From G032773895 sp965248935 (GTDB lineage Bacteria; Pseudomonadota; Gammaproteobacteria; Pseudomonadales; Cellvibrionaceae): a DNA stretch of 64,000 nucleotides. The position numbers were made by a program, and so were the translations under genes. The notes beneath the pieces are model-generated. The model made no database searches. It was given only the letters and a program-made list of their open reading frames with translations, and was not told the origin of the DNA. Location: positions 4,650,001 through 4,714,000 of the forward strand of contig OZ252214.1 of assembly GCA_965248935.1 (NCBI GenBank). Reading direction: 5' to 3'. Positions 53,101 to 57,124 of the stretch are shown here, in pieces; within the stretch, counting starts at the first letter, position 1; each line of letters opens with the position of its first letter.

Positions 53101-53829
53101 GGAAGCGAGGGCCTTGTCTTCAGCGACATGGCAAACAGTATCTCTGAAGATATTTCAGTATATTCTGTTTCGTTTAAAAGGCATTTCGATATTGAAGATC
53201 AGCCAGATACTGAAGTTATAAATCGTCAATTCAGTGAATATCTCCAAGATTGGGTTGGTAATATTCTTAAAACAATAAAGGTACCTATTGTGGTTTATGG
53301 CCACTCAGCAGGCACCCCAGTTTCATTGATACTCACTCATGAACTAATAAAGGCAGGGGCAGAAATGAAAGCGCTTTGCCTAAGTGGACAGACCATTGAA
53401 AAGCAAGCATTGGAAGCTCTTTCCTCAGCACACTTTGAACACCAGTTTGTGCCTGAAGATACGATGGACGAACTACTTAGCAATTCTGGGCTTAAAACGG
53501 AAAATAAACTTAGCGATGGAGAATGGGCCGAACTTCTTCCTAAATTTCGAAAAGATGCATTCTTTAGTCACTGGTGCTTTCGGCAATATGCACTAGCGCG
53601 CTTTCCTAACAAAATAGAACTTCCGCTCTATTGTTTTATCGCCAAGGATGATCCACTAACCGAAGGATATGCTCATAACTGGACCAATTGGTCAACGGTT
53701 TCTGCCGAGTGTAAATTAATCGAAATTGAACGAGGAGGGCATTATTTTATTAGTAAATCTGCCGACCAAACCGCACTGAAAATAAATAGCATTTGTTTTG
53801 AAATTCTAGAATGTGAAATGATTCTCTAG
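32125..53829 (+). CDS. Nonribosomal peptide synthetase 3, modules 9-13 with terminal thioesterase
   Basis: A 7234-residue protein, ATG with AAGGA seven bases upstream. Residues 1-50 are a TubC-type docking domain with net negative charge. Order: dock-C-A-T, C-A-T-E three times, C-A-T-TE. Condensation histidines start at H199, H1278, H2884, H4456 and H6049; epimerization at H2379, H4003 and H5582. Carrier serines are S1088, S2188, S3808, S5387 and S6924. A-domain codes read Tyr, Asn, unassigned, Tyr and Cys. The thioesterase has GHSAG (S7061), D7175 or D7176, and H7206 in GGHYF. It adds the last five residues and releases the 13-residue peptide by hydrolysis or cyclization. Modules 11 and 12 share near-identical DNA. 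Confidence 0.97.
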   Translation: MLSLLKKIKNEDLSVWVEGGAIELGFGEQNPSDILIDEIRNNKNSLLEYLTVKNIFSQDNFFDLTDLDAAPLSFAQERLLFVERLQVGASAYHIPYFVELDSSCQLDILEKSIRLLGERQKTLKTVFKVDKDGNEYQITLDAQIPIKSVVEVEQGTLVNRVKKDIACPFDLANDMPLRIYQYHCEVDGEEKRYLLFLWHHIAFDGWSIDIFQRELSHLYQCFLKGRTNDLPDLDISYADFSQWQRDTLQSDTLEKHLTYWKNKLSNHEALTLYTDRPRPNKINFDGEDYILSLPHALSEQLRNLAKKEETTLYTLLLSAFYLTLSTFSGQKDIIIGTPSDNRHHAQTQNLIGFFVNSLVLRCQLDIENSVKSLIAKVHQLVTESKRHQDLPFEKLVEELNLERDPSRHPLFQVVFSLQNFGSEKSEAVTALPFNAVDINNELYTPAKFDLSLFVQDSDDGIICGFNYACSLFDQSTIVSISETFEKIVRAFTSDTQQSLSQIDVVSNSDYQKLGLWNQTYKTFPQYPSLQAVFEEQVKLTPNAEALVYKDSVLNYAELNDQANHLALILRENYRQKYGEKFKADTLISLYLDPSLDMIIAILAVLKAGGAYVPIAPDYPRERVDFILADTKSSFVITHTHYAEKLQSWIKESDKGANSHTEVMSFDSEKVRYSTSGSLPNLEHISTAADLAYVIYTSGTSGLPKGVMVNHGNAVNLCQAQVERFKAKHYTRSLQFSSYVFDASVSELFVSFLCSHTIYLCCNEKRKDSRAISALIQKNSIELATLPPIVLAQIDADKLSSLKVLVTAGETPSIEVLKKFNKNNTVINAYGPTEASVCATTHTFRTGDKANWIGKALSNVQLYVLNSAQKPVPIGAPGELYIGGAGVARGYLNRPELNAERFITLPLINEPSFGENTVTEYSRLYRTGDLVRWTKQGSLEYLGRNDLQVKIRGFRIELGEIEKVLLTLKGVAQCAVIDCIVDKQKILAAYIVFESGDRKSNIKALKQALSEKLPDYMIPSSFIFVAHLPLTINGKLDRKALPKVEFDSGEIYCAPRNKLETALNALWQEVLGLDRIGIYDNFFQIGGNSINAVRLCALCETKMEIELPIGTIFERQTISSLAEYLNENPNCSKLSNSARIPVSKDRVYPLSFSQERLLFVERFEEGSNAYHIPYFVQLRELNVNLLEKAINAIADRHSILKTCYKTSRNTLSNTIEKYDYQEITDTWINISQQNCETQNDLTANVKKDISQPFSLEHEIPFRVCTYSLSDKNYLLLLWHHIAFDGWSTGIFFKELAEIYHSLANGKEKALPELDISYADYACWQRQSLQGEALEYLLDYWKNTLSNYETLCLPYDKPRANHVDYQGRDVHFKLTQELSSQLKNLAKENQTTLYTVMLSAFYITLANVSGQNDIIIGTPTDNRIQSQTQPLIGFFVNSLALRANIDSSDRLNTFIQQVHSIVSEAKSHEELPFEKLVDSLDIERDTSRHPIFQVSFSLQGFENNPTVEKNILDKLPFCASGLDEEKTFYQPAKYDLSLYFSESDSSLQGGLNYAISLFEESTIKRFADIYKLVLTEFVENPNKIVAQLDILPADDGCLLKKWNKTELDYFPEISLSHRFKDCVIKHPNRIALVCDNNSLTYHELDKKAEALANRIRKYYRTQEQELILSDTLIALYFDRSNEMLVSILAILKVGAAYVPIAPDYPKDRTQFILSDTSCKLVLTQPSYQEKLTTWINESPLLTCVYSVSLDSPDLNEDGSYSSINNIPLDICQKDNLAYVIYTSGTTGMPKGVMVEQRSVLNYTNSLSTRLDTEYKRVDFSSNYCFDLSVTTTLCPLLLGASIYIYSDDIRDSHSFQKHLIKNKIDFVKTTPSLARILLSKSDVHLQTLLLGGEALTQEGISELSSYTTTIIDEYGPTEATVGVMFATAYHANKSHANKNHANKNVVEGVVEGVVEDKGIGKAYPNVKLYVLNSLQKQVAIGVVGELYIGGAGLARAYLNQQNITEKVFVDNPFASEEDKQKGYTRLYKTGDLVRWLPSGDLEYLGRNDFQVKIRGFRVELSEIENRLIAIKEVKQCSVLHFKHKNKSYLAAYIVTQDTVSFDADIMRETLSLSLPLYMIPDVFIPLHSLPLTINGKLDRKALPEPDFFEHDHYLAPQSPLEKKLCLIWQDLLGMDKLGIKDNFFRIGGDSILSIQLVSRLRDSGINVRIKDIFDVPTIAKLAKHLEKIKDEVKINAEQGNLSGGFGLLPIQQWFFDQNWNQKNYYNQSFLLRVSGNLDQKSIKEALHSLTEQHDVLRLTFSFSKNNKASGGGKIIQTYQNSVDKSHTSLKHLDISNLIEEQIETILSDWQSDFNINDGPLWCAGHVNGYKDGSARIFFAFHHLIIDAVSWRIIADDMQRLLLNKKLNNKSLLKKTTSYRQWVEAVDRYAKENQSEANYWNQVLSDQASLNSLIKSNSQNNSPKNSQNNSQNNSQNKATNENLILENTLTKNNLSLSISLTDSLLHKANLGYNTEINDLLLSALSRAFSVSFNHTKCHIILEGHGREYIDECLDTSRTLGWFTTMYPVCLQNTIQGNKYSDINTDIEQTIIATKEYLRLVPNKGIGFGALRKAGCLNNSALPQVSFNYLGQYGNSSDNSQPSVIKITTNENWEIVTENSGRQIAKTNLPPFSLNINGLITEGTLSFSIDSYLTQEIADLFSLNFKQALTDVITQACIAADKGSIKTPSDYPVENLSLAQLRLLEETYAIESIHTATSLQQGFIYHHLSHPQDDAYLVQTVLDYFCPLDIERYKKAWSLASLRYPILRTAFNWDETILQIVCSQSRIDDSHFDYRDNRHLTELERNSAMDTLQNSDRKQPFDLSKPGLIRFHIIKQAPEHYALIKTEHHSIGDGWSGPILLHCVHQYYDELIQGKEPNVEADNSYLQAQDYYHRQKTHTEKYWLEASRAWEGANDINLMLNTDSGKHIDLSQVRQVETPAEYSLILQGDEYQQLKSLCRTLGLTVNVALQFAWHKLIQIYTQDKQTIVGTTVSGRDIPVDGIESSVGLYINTLPLVVNWGKEQSNADILQNIQRSIAALNSYSSMSLAKLQSQGHSQGQSQGKQLFHSLFVFENYPTQVGSSSEVQGIASSVSFRKAIEKANYPLSIMAYEQNGALNNNGEFEWGGEHKSLSIKLNYGREMVSDIQAMRLIEQLKCIIDYTCKKPHDCHRDIPIISEAERTTLLETWNQTDEAYPQHLTVQALFEEQVNTSPEATALIFKESRLTYAELNRQANQLAHKIRESYQQQQGKAIAADTLIALYFDRSLEMVIAMLAVLKAGGAYVPIAPDHPQARVEFVLKDIQSPLLITHPYYSDTLQGWIKGAQLATQLLHLDRVENKSTNYHNPKPINTPADLAYVIYTSGTTGLPKGVLLEHRSLVNLIHTQTRSFKFENNESVINLAPYIFDASVETIFLTLLNGARLILLTEEDLQSPEYVENAIDEFNITHLVGAASYLDTLEKSAKPASLKRVVTGGEVCSDELKQRWKELLINEYGPTETCVTAVKCSDYYQQKGLNIIGRPIGNTRVFVLSDSLIPLPIGVPGELYIGGAGLARAYLNSPKLTKISFIQHPFQTEKDTEFGYDRLYKTGDLVRWMPDGSLEYFGRNDSQVKIHGYRIELGEIEHLLTSLSFIKQCAVIDIEHNGKKHLAAYVVMESIVTESIVTEKQELNNTKNNTDNHQNRVQELRLELGKKLPEYMIPKSFTFIDNLPLTVNGKLDRKALSKILPKVDNENTESYSPPVNEFEATLCQLWQEVLGLESVGTNDHFFRIGGDSILSIQLVSRIRKEGINIQVNTLFDAPTIKELAKVLLDIKNNKVEIHAEQGCLTGEFELLPIQQWFFDQAWAKPNHWNQAFMVAIPATVKPSEIECALKELALHHDMLRCRFIKTETGYKQCYLAQQDTVIPNLKYLDVSLSNKVEVTQTLTKWQSEFDIFSGPLWQAGLLTGFSEKTSSSESCSNKSSRIFFAQHHLICDAVSWRILAEDLSALLQNKSLNSQLPRKTTSYRQWITTVKNYAQNNKNEVAYWRGLLAMQRDITVQPISHYLRIELSPEETDDFLHRANQAYNTEANDLLLSALALTLQHTFKQAVNHITLEGHGRESINANIDVSHTLGWFTTMYPVKLHSYDDISNTIIQTKETLRSIPNKGLGFGALTRAGLIENTGLPAIGFNYLGQFDNRKNNKNQTFWQIVADECGQQVATENVNDFALNINGSVHNGILQFGISSKQGENATKEFSTHFKNSLKRIIKHTVHIADKGSIKTPSDYPVENLSLAQLRLLEETYAIESIHTATSLQQGFIYHHLSHPQDDAYLVQTVLDYFCPLDIERYKKAWSLASLRYPILRTAFNWDETILQIVCSQSRIDDSHFDYRDNRHLTELERNSAMDTLQNIDRKQPFDLSKPGLIRFHIIKQAPEHYALIKTEHHSIGDGWSGPILLHCVHQYYDELIQGKEPNVEADNSYLQAQDYYHRQKTHTEKYWLEASRAWEGANDINLMLNTDSGKHIDLSQVRQVETPAEYSLILQGDEYQQLKSLCRTLGLTVNVALQFAWHKLIQIYTQDKQTIVGTTVSGRDIPVDGIESSVGLYINTLPLVVNWGKEQSNADILQNIQRSIAALNSYSSMSLAKLQSQGHSQGQSQGKQLFHSLFVFENYPTQVGSSSEVQGIASSVSFRKAIEKANYPLSIMAYEQNGALNNNGEFEWGGEHKSLSIKLNYGREMVSDIQAMRLIEQLKCIIDYTCKKPHDCHRDIPIISEAERTTLLETWNQTDEAYPQHLTVQALFEEQVNTSPEATALIFKESRLTYAELNRQANQLAHKIRESYQQQQGKAIAADTLIALYFDRSLEMVIAMLAVLKAGGAYVPIAPDHPQARVEFVLKDIQSPLLITHPYYSDTLQGWIKGAQLATQLLHLDRVENKSTNYHNPKPINTPADLAYVIYTSGTTGLPKGVMVNHANVVHLCYAQRARFNAENSHRALQFASYIFDASVSELFVSFLCGHEIYLCSEEEKRAPELIGALIQNNAIELATLPPVLLAQFETAELSTLKTLVTAGETPSIEVLERFSQQSLMINAYGPTEASVCASAHIFRSHDHANNIGRAIHNTQLYVLDEKQNPLPIGIPGELYIGGAGIARGYLNRQELTKERFIDNPFQNITLKNTRLYKTGDIVRWTENGELEYLGRNDSQVKIHGYRIELGEIEHLLTSLSLIKQCAVIDIEHNGKKHLAAYVVTESIVTENIVTENIVTKSNVTAKQELNNTKNNTDNHQNRAQELRLELGKKLPEYMIPKSFTFVDNLPLTVNGKLDRKALSKILPKVDNENTESYSPPANEFEATLCQLWQEVLGLESVGTNDHFFRIGGDSILSIQLVSRIRKEGINIQVNTLFDAPTIKELAKVLLDIKNNKVEIHAEQGCLTGEFELLPIQQWFFDQAWTKPNHWNQAFMVSVPSSIDLSRIEQALYVLAEHHDILRCRFLNNTQSKGNIKQLYSKPTATSQFRDVATMAELKYLNTTNMIEDELGIILSDLQSQFNILNGPLWRAAYLDHNSQGKARLFFAFHHLIIDAVSWRIIAEDIKTLLEEPRKISINRLPQKTSSYRQWVKGIHDYADNNTHESRYWERILEGNCNLERNCNAKTNNKTSRTQFNLPIDKTDRLLYQANLGYNTEINDLLLSALCCALSETFNKQVNHISLEGHGREAIDQTLDVSRTLGWFTSIYPVQLKLCQSIEETIIHTKESLRSVPNKGIGFGALKYSGYLDGQELPNISFNYLGQMGKEVSDLNGGDNITQPLWKILTNNCGASSALDNIDQQALTINCLIQNGSLLVSAEGKIEANKMRTFSEEFLGSLCKVIDQGVKKYQEGGYKTPSDFPVDNLSLARLKHLKNIYNIEAIYSANSLQQGFVYQHLTQPDGDAYRIQVLLDYSYKLDINAYQQAWSLTSLKYPSLRTAFDWNGEILQIVTTGASINKSHFNFVDISHLPESSRDAEIERLRIENRAEAFDLSKPGLIRFVIIKQKEECFTLLKSEHHSISDGWSGPILWDTVHQYYNLLTDGKTPQVETETAYLKAQEYYRKHRNTIKKYWSEVKSSWSEANDLNMLFSQKLDLSQRSHISNQTENELTISGDEYQKVKSFCRKHGITINVVMQFAWHKLLQNYTQDKQTIVGTTVSGRDIPVEGIENSVGLYINTLPLAVDWTQGNRCIDILQAIQKNIAALNSYSSMPLAELQDNGQQLFHSLFVFENYPMPVRELEAGEESSLSRIDQCVRFRSIVEKTDYPLTILAYDSDSTAVFRLKYGADYLGTEKALRILNELHTILLSVCLIPEQSHKSISLTNSDSKQSYQWLWNQTEEYYSPSTLLTGIEHYSSQYADNTAVICSNKNTTYAELNKYRLTLAFELLRFQPQKGELVAILCDKGELQVAACLAVMSAACAYLPLNVAWPAGRIQDVLEAGSVHHLLLSSNHYNSLKDQNWLHKYNLIILDDSINASSQNTQIESITLPQVKPNDIAYVIFTSGSTGKPKGVVISHAGAMNTIDAVNRRFNVKQEDRILALSDLSFDLSVYDIFGMLATGATIVFPEQSRTQDPTHWLEIIDEHHVSLWDTVPQLTQLLIMESDQFPLALSSLRLVLMSGDWIPLNLPNQIKNRLCPNAIVMSLGGATEGSIWSIWYPIEEVQSHWPSIPYGTAMPNQQMWVLDEAGKPCPIGVTGEIHIGGKGVAKGYFGDTVKTHAQFYTHDIFEALYKTGDLGAWKEGGYIEFRGRKDFQVKIRGYRIELGEIEIALMNLPEVKQSVVVDLEHNGNKYLSAYTVSHSAEDINSEYLREKLSASLPEYMVPGAFTALKTLPLTANGKLDRQALPKPELTNQDSYIAPRTSLEKQLSSIWQEILGLEKVGLNDNFFHIGGNSILIMRLSVLIKEVLCKDIPLMTLFTLKTIAELSAYISTSDTDHQPDTVHCLREATGEPKLALICVPYAGSEGLVFSDMANSISEDISVYSVSFKRHFDIEDQPDTEVINRQFSEYLQDWVGNILKTIKVPIVVYGHSAGTPVSLILTHELIKAGAEMKALCLSGQTIEKQALEALSSAHFEHQFVPEDTMDELLSNSGLKTENKLSDGEWAELLPKFRKDAFFSHWCFRQYALARFPNKIELPLYCFIAKDDPLTEGYAHNWTNWSTVSAECKLIEIERGGHYFISKSADQTALKINSICFEILECEMIL
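32325..35520 (+). other. NRPS module 9: C-A(Tyr)-T
   Basis: L-donor condensation domain with HHIAFDGWS (H199). The A-domain code reads DASTVAAVCK, a known tyrosine code that is also close to phenylalanine codes. The carrier is GGNS, S1088, with no E domain. Confidence 0.83.
37906..37986 (+). repeat. Two adjacent in-frame tandem repeats (HANKN x3, VVEG x3)
   Basis: Three 15-base units encoding HANKS/HANKN are followed at once by three 12-base units encoding VVEG or VVED, inside the module 10 A domain just after the YGPTE region. Both keep the reading frame. Confidence 0.9.
39484..39543 (+). repeat. In-frame 12-bp tandem repeat, five units (NSQN)
   Basis: Five 12-base units encode NSQN, NSPK, NSQN, NSQN and NSQN in the E domain of module 10, about 75 residues after its HHxxxD motif. 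It is an Asn/Gln/Ser-rich loop expansion. Confidence 0.9.
40270..42326 (+). repeat. Module duplication block 1, first copy
   Basis: These 2057 bases match 44986-47042 at a constant offset of 4716. Reading both copies I noticed only three substitutions, one of which changes an amino acid (Ser/Ile). The block starts in the E-C linker and ends just after the TSGTTG motif of the A domain. Confidence 0.95.
43036..43793 (+). repeat. Module duplication block 2, first copy
   Basis: Identity with the sister module resumes at the A8 motif (LGRNDSQVKIHGYRIELGE) and continues through the A-domain tail, the carrier domain and the first part of the E domain, then stops abruptly. It matches 47743-48530 with a few substitutions and a 30-base difference caused by tandem repeat number. 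Confidence 0.93.
43189..43218 (+). repeat. 15-bp tandem repeat (ESIVT), two units
   Basis: Two units encoding ESIVT in the A-domain tail of module 11. The equivalent position in module 12 has four units, so copy number has changed since the duplication. Confidence 0.9.
44986..47042 (+). repeat. Module duplication block 1, second copy
   Basis: Near-identical to 40270-42326; covers the whole module 12 C domain and the N-terminal part of its A domain. Confidence 0.95.
47743..48530 (+). repeat. Module duplication block 2, second copy
   Basis: Near-identical to 43036-43793, from the A8 motif into the start of the E domain. Confidence 0.93.
47896..47955 (+). repeat. 15-bp tandem repeat (ESIVT/ENIVT), four units
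   Basis: Four units encode ESIVT, ENIVT, ENIVT and KSNVT in the A-domain tail of module 12, against two units in module 11. Confidence 0.9.
49790..53829 (+). other. NRPS module 13: C-A(Cys)-T-TE
   Basis: D-donor C domain (HHSISDGWS, H6049). The A-domain code reads DLYDLSLIWK, the same Cys-like variant as module 3, again behind a C and not a Cy domain. Carrier S6924 is followed by the thioesterase. Its opening LICVPYAGSEG and GHSAG/GGHYF motifs look more like a stand-alone type II thioesterase than a typical surfactin-type terminal domain. The C-terminal residue should be Cys with a free thiol. Confidence 0.84.
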
Positions 53830-53885
53830 AGATTTCTCAGGAGCTATCTATATTGACTTAAGCAAACCACCTAACTGTGTATTGT

Positions 53886-55130
53886 ATGAAAAATAGAAAT
53901 AGTACTTCGCTGGGGTTGAACTACTGGCTTTTTATCGTTGGACGTTTTGTTCACGGGTTTTGTTCAGGGACAATGCTATTTGGCATGAGTGTATGGATTA
54001 TCCAAAGCATGGAAAAGGGTGCGGCAAAAGCGGCATTCTTTATGGCGCCCAGTCTAATACTTGCAATTTTTCTGCCCCCTTTACTGGCGCCTATTGCGGA
54101 TAGGGTATGCAAGCGAAAAATTATGCTTGTATCCGATTTCCTCTCGATTTTTCCCTTAACAATTCTGTTTATCTGCGCTTACACAGAAATAATTTCCTAT
54201 ATCAGTTTATGCCTGCTATTTTGGCTTTACTCATCCGTTCGAAGCTTATTCAATTCAGCCTCAAATAGCTTACTCCCACAGTTAGTAAGAATGGATCAAT
54301 TAGGGCAGGCACAGGTATTTTTACAAGCAACCGGGTCCGGTATGATAGTATTCTCTGGACTGATGGGTGCCTATCTAGCCTCTGTTCTTCCACTGTGGCA
54401 GCTAATTGCCATTGCCTTGGTAGGGCTGAGCGTTTCATTTAGTGCCGTTTATTTAATTCGTATAAAAGAAGATACAAACATTAACGCGAAACCCAATCAG
54501 ACACTTGGCATCAAAATCTGGTGGGAAGATTTGCTTGATGGGTGGCACTATATACAAAGAGAAAGTGGCATTTGGCAACTGGTTTGGATGCTGGCCTTAA
54601 TTAATTTTATTATTGGGCCGCTAGGGTATCTCATTGAAGTTTACGTGCTTAGAGACCTTAACCTCTCCGCGCGTGAACTGGGTTACACCGTATGCTGTAC
54701 GGCATTGGGGTTCCTTATCTCAACATGGGTTTATCACAAAGCAGAATCTTATTTCACCTCGTGGAAAAAAATCGTATTGTTTTTTTCATTAATGAGCCCT
54801 GCATTCTTTATTTCTGGGTTTTTCGTCTCGATCTGGGTCTTAATGTTCTCTTGCATTATTTTTGGCGCGTTATTTACCTTAATCAATGTGCCGATCAATG
54901 TCCGCATTATGTCTGCGATTGACCCGCAATACCGTGCGCGTATTTTAAATTTAGTGGGGTTTTTTGCAGGCGTAACACAACCCATAGCACTATTTATATA
55001 TGGTGGAGTACTGGAGCTGGTTAGTGTTGCTAGCGTATTTTTATTTATTTCGACATTGATTCTCGCATCCTTTACGCTATTAAAGGGAAACCAAGCTCTA
55101 CACAATTTTATGTTAGAAAAGGCGAATTAA
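53886..55130 (+). CDS. MFS exporter, probably for the peptide product
   Basis: A 414-residue protein with about twelve hydrophobic segments in two halves separated by a hydrophilic loop near KEDTNINAKPNQT. The loop after the second segment (LLAPIADRVCKRK) is typical of the major facilitator superfamily, and the overall look is like the enterobactin exporter branch. I prefer the ATG at 53886; a GTG nine bases earlier is possible and neither has a close ribosome site (AGGAG lies at 53839-53843), so the start is uncertain. It follows the last NRPS gene by 56 bases on the same strand, suggesting export of the finished peptide through the inner membrane. Substrate is inferred from position only. 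Confidence 0.85.
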   Translation: MKNRNSTSLGLNYWLFIVGRFVHGFCSGTMLFGMSVWIIQSMEKGAAKAAFFMAPSLILAIFLPPLLAPIADRVCKRKIMLVSDFLSIFPLTILFICAYTEIISYISLCLLFWLYSSVRSLFNSASNSLLPQLVRMDQLGQAQVFLQATGSGMIVFSGLMGAYLASVLPLWQLIAIALVGLSVSFSAVYLIRIKEDTNINAKPNQTLGIKIWWEDLLDGWHYIQRESGIWQLVWMLALINFIIGPLGYLIEVYVLRDLNLSARELGYTVCCTALGFLISTWVYHKAESYFTSWKKIVLFFSLMSPAFFISGFFVSIWVLMFSCIIFGALFTLINVPINVRIMSAIDPQYRARILNLVGFFAGVTQPIALFIYGGVLELVSVASVFLFISTLILASFTLLKGNQALHNFMLEKAN

Positions 55131-55198
55131 CCTTAACCTAGACTACAAGTAGAGTTAAACCTAGAATCATGCCAAATAAAATATAGATAACAACCATT

Positions 55199-55222
55199 TT
55201 CACGCCGCTAATCAGGCGTGAA
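55199..55222. other. Perfect 8-bp hairpin between exporter and thioesterase genes
   Basis: TTCACGCC and GGCGTGAA flank an eight-base loop. There is no T-run after it on the + strand, so it is not a standard terminator. It could stabilise mRNA ends or bind a regulator. Confidence 0.4.
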
Positions 55223-55260
55223 GAACAGAAAACAATCAACCAATAAATGAGATACAACAA

Positions 55261-56046
55261 ATGAACAATAGCTGGTTTCGAATTCACAAACCTAAGCCAA
55301 CAGCAAAATACAGATTATTCTGTTTCCCCTACGCTGGCGGTGACTCAAATATTTTTCGAACCTGGCCGGAATCAACACAAGAAGATGTCGAATTAGTCTG
55401 TCTACAGATGTCTGGAAGGTCAGATAGAATGACTGAACCAGCAATACGAACCATGAATGAACTGGTGAATATTATCCTGCCAAAACTTGTTCCATTTTTT
55501 GATAAGCCTTTTGCGTTCTGTGGCCACAGTATGGGCGCTAGGCTGGCATTTGAACTGACTCATACTCTTATTAAAAGAGATTTGAACCTACCTAGTGCAT
55601 TGATATTCTCGGGCAGTAAAGCACCAGATAAGCCCAGGTCGGAAACCAAAATATTTGATATGACTGATGACCAGTTTATAGAAGAGCTTAGAGCCTCCGG
55701 TGGCACGCCTGACCTCGTATTGCAAAACCAAGAGCTTATGGAAATGTTTTTGCCAATGTTAAGAGCGGATTACGAGATAGTTGATGGGTATGCACCTTCC
55801 CATACCCACTTACTTAACATCCCAACAGTGGTACTCAATAGCCCAGACGACTACCTATGTGCTGGCAAACAACAAGAATATTGGCAAAAACACTTTGAAA
55901 ATAAGATCGATTACATTCTAATGTCAGGAGGACACTTCTTTATTAATGATTCAAGAAATGAGTTTTTGTCCCACTTGTGGAATTTTTTGTCTTATCAAAA
56001 TAAGCTCTGTATACAGAGTACAATGAAATACCGAGAAATGGGTTAA
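55261..56046 (+). CDS. Type II (editing) thioesterase
   Basis: A 261-residue alpha/beta hydrolase of the GrsT family. It shows the N-terminal FCFPYAGG signature, the nucleophile elbow GHSMG, a DD pair (NSPDDYL) and the late catalytic His in SGGHFFI. Such enzymes remove wrong or stalled acyl groups from carrier domains and so keep the synthetases working; with 13 carrier domains this is an expected partner. It lies 130 bases after the exporter gene, so it is probably the last gene of the operon or has its own weak promoter. A modest GAGA ribosome site precedes the ATG. Confidence 0.92.
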   Translation: MNNSWFRIHKPKPTAKYRLFCFPYAGGDSNIFRTWPESTQEDVELVCLQMSGRSDRMTEPAIRTMNELVNIILPKLVPFFDKPFAFCGHSMGARLAFELTHTLIKRDLNLPSALIFSGSKAPDKPRSETKIFDMTDDQFIEELRASGGTPDLVLQNQELMEMFLPMLRADYEIVDGYAPSHTHLLNIPTVVLNSPDDYLCAGKQQEYWQKHFENKIDYILMSGGHFFINDSRNEFLSHLWNFLSYQNKLCIQSTMKYREMG

Positions 56047-56212
56047 ACCTCTTTATAATCAATAGGTTGCATGGCTTTTATAATGTTAAACTCGAATACG
56101 TATTATTGAAAAGAGGGCGCCTTTAATTAACATTAGCATACCTCCCTAAGTATCTGAATAATAACAAATTTAGCTATCTATTTTAACTATCCGTTTTAAT
56201 TATCCATAAGCA

Positions 56213-57124
56213 TCAGTCGTATTTTTGATTGTCATTCAAGAGGGCGCCCTTACAGATATCGATTAAAGCCTCAATACTGGAAAGACGTGTATAGTTTGGC
56301 CGAATAATAAACGCTATGCGGCGATGCGGGCTAGGTTCATTCAAGTGTACTGCACAAAGGGCCGCGTTTTGTGAAATAAGCTGGTCGAGGGCCATCTCGG
56401 GGATAAGTGTCGTACCCAGTTTCCCCAGTACCATTTGAATCAAGGTATTGAGACTGGTAGCGCCGAGACCATAATTGGCGCTTAACTCAGCTTGTTTGCA
56501 GGTATCGAGAATATGATCTTTTAAGCAGTGTCCATCTTTGAGGAGCATAAGCTGGCTCTGACTTAACTCATCACTGGAAATCTCTTTTTGGTTGGTATGC
56601 TTTTGACCTTTTAAGGCGACCCAATAAAAATCCTCTTGCCAAAATTCTAAGCTCAGCATACCTTCACATGGATAAGGCAATGCAAGAATTGCTGTGTCAA
56701 TCTCGCCACGTTTCACCAAATCCAGCAGTACCTGTGACGGCTCTTCCACAATGGTTAGCTGCGCTTGCGGATATTTCTGATTGAGAGCAGGGAAAATTCT
56801 GGGCAATAAATAAGGCGCAATCGTGGGAATAATTCCAACGGACAGCGGAAAGCTCAGCGGGGGTTTCAAGCTACTGGAAAGTTGTTGAAGTTCATCAACT
56901 CCTAGCATTATGCTACGCGCCCGCTCTAATACCACTTTGCCGATTGGAGTGAGTAGAACCTTTTTGTTATTCCGCTCAAAAACCTGAAGCCCCAATTGCG
57001 TTTCAAACTCGTTTAAAGCAGTACTCAGGGCAGACTGGCTAATATTGCAGCTTTCAGCCGCTTTTTTGAAATGAAGAGTTTCCCCAGCCGCTAATGCGTA
57101 TGACAACTGTTTGATTGAGATCAC
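56213..57124 (-). CDS. oxyR: OxyR-type LysR-family peroxide sensor
   Basis: A 303-residue LysR-family regulator with an N-terminal winged helix-turn-helix (residues about 1-60) and a substrate-binding-like sensor domain. The sensor holds KDGHCLKDHILDTCK with C200 and C209, matching the redox pair C199/C208 of E. coli OxyR, where peroxide forms a disulfide that turns the factor into an activator. It is divergent from the catalase gene with a 220-base shared intergenic region, the classic arrangement for a regulator and its target. It may have no link to peptide synthesis. Confidence 0.92.
   Translation of the reverse strand: MISIKQLSYALAAGETLHFKKAAESCNISQSALSTALNEFETQLGLQVFERNNKKVLLTPIGKVVLERARSIMLGVDELQQLSSSLKPPLSFPLSVGIIPTIAPYLLPRIFPALNQKYPQAQLTIVEEPSQVLLDLVKRGEIDTAILALPYPCEGMLSLEFWQEDFYWVALKGQKHTNQKEISSDELSQSQLMLLKDGHCLKDHILDTCKQAELSANYGLGATSLNTLIQMVLGKLGTTLIPEMALDQLISQNAALCAVHLNEPSPHRRIAFIIRPNYTRLSSIEALIDICKGALLNDNQKYD

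Noticed and set aside
54749..55105. 118-codon open frame on the minus strand inside the exporter gene
   Set aside because: Antisense shadow of a strongly supported MFS gene, with no ribosome site and a composition set by the other strand.
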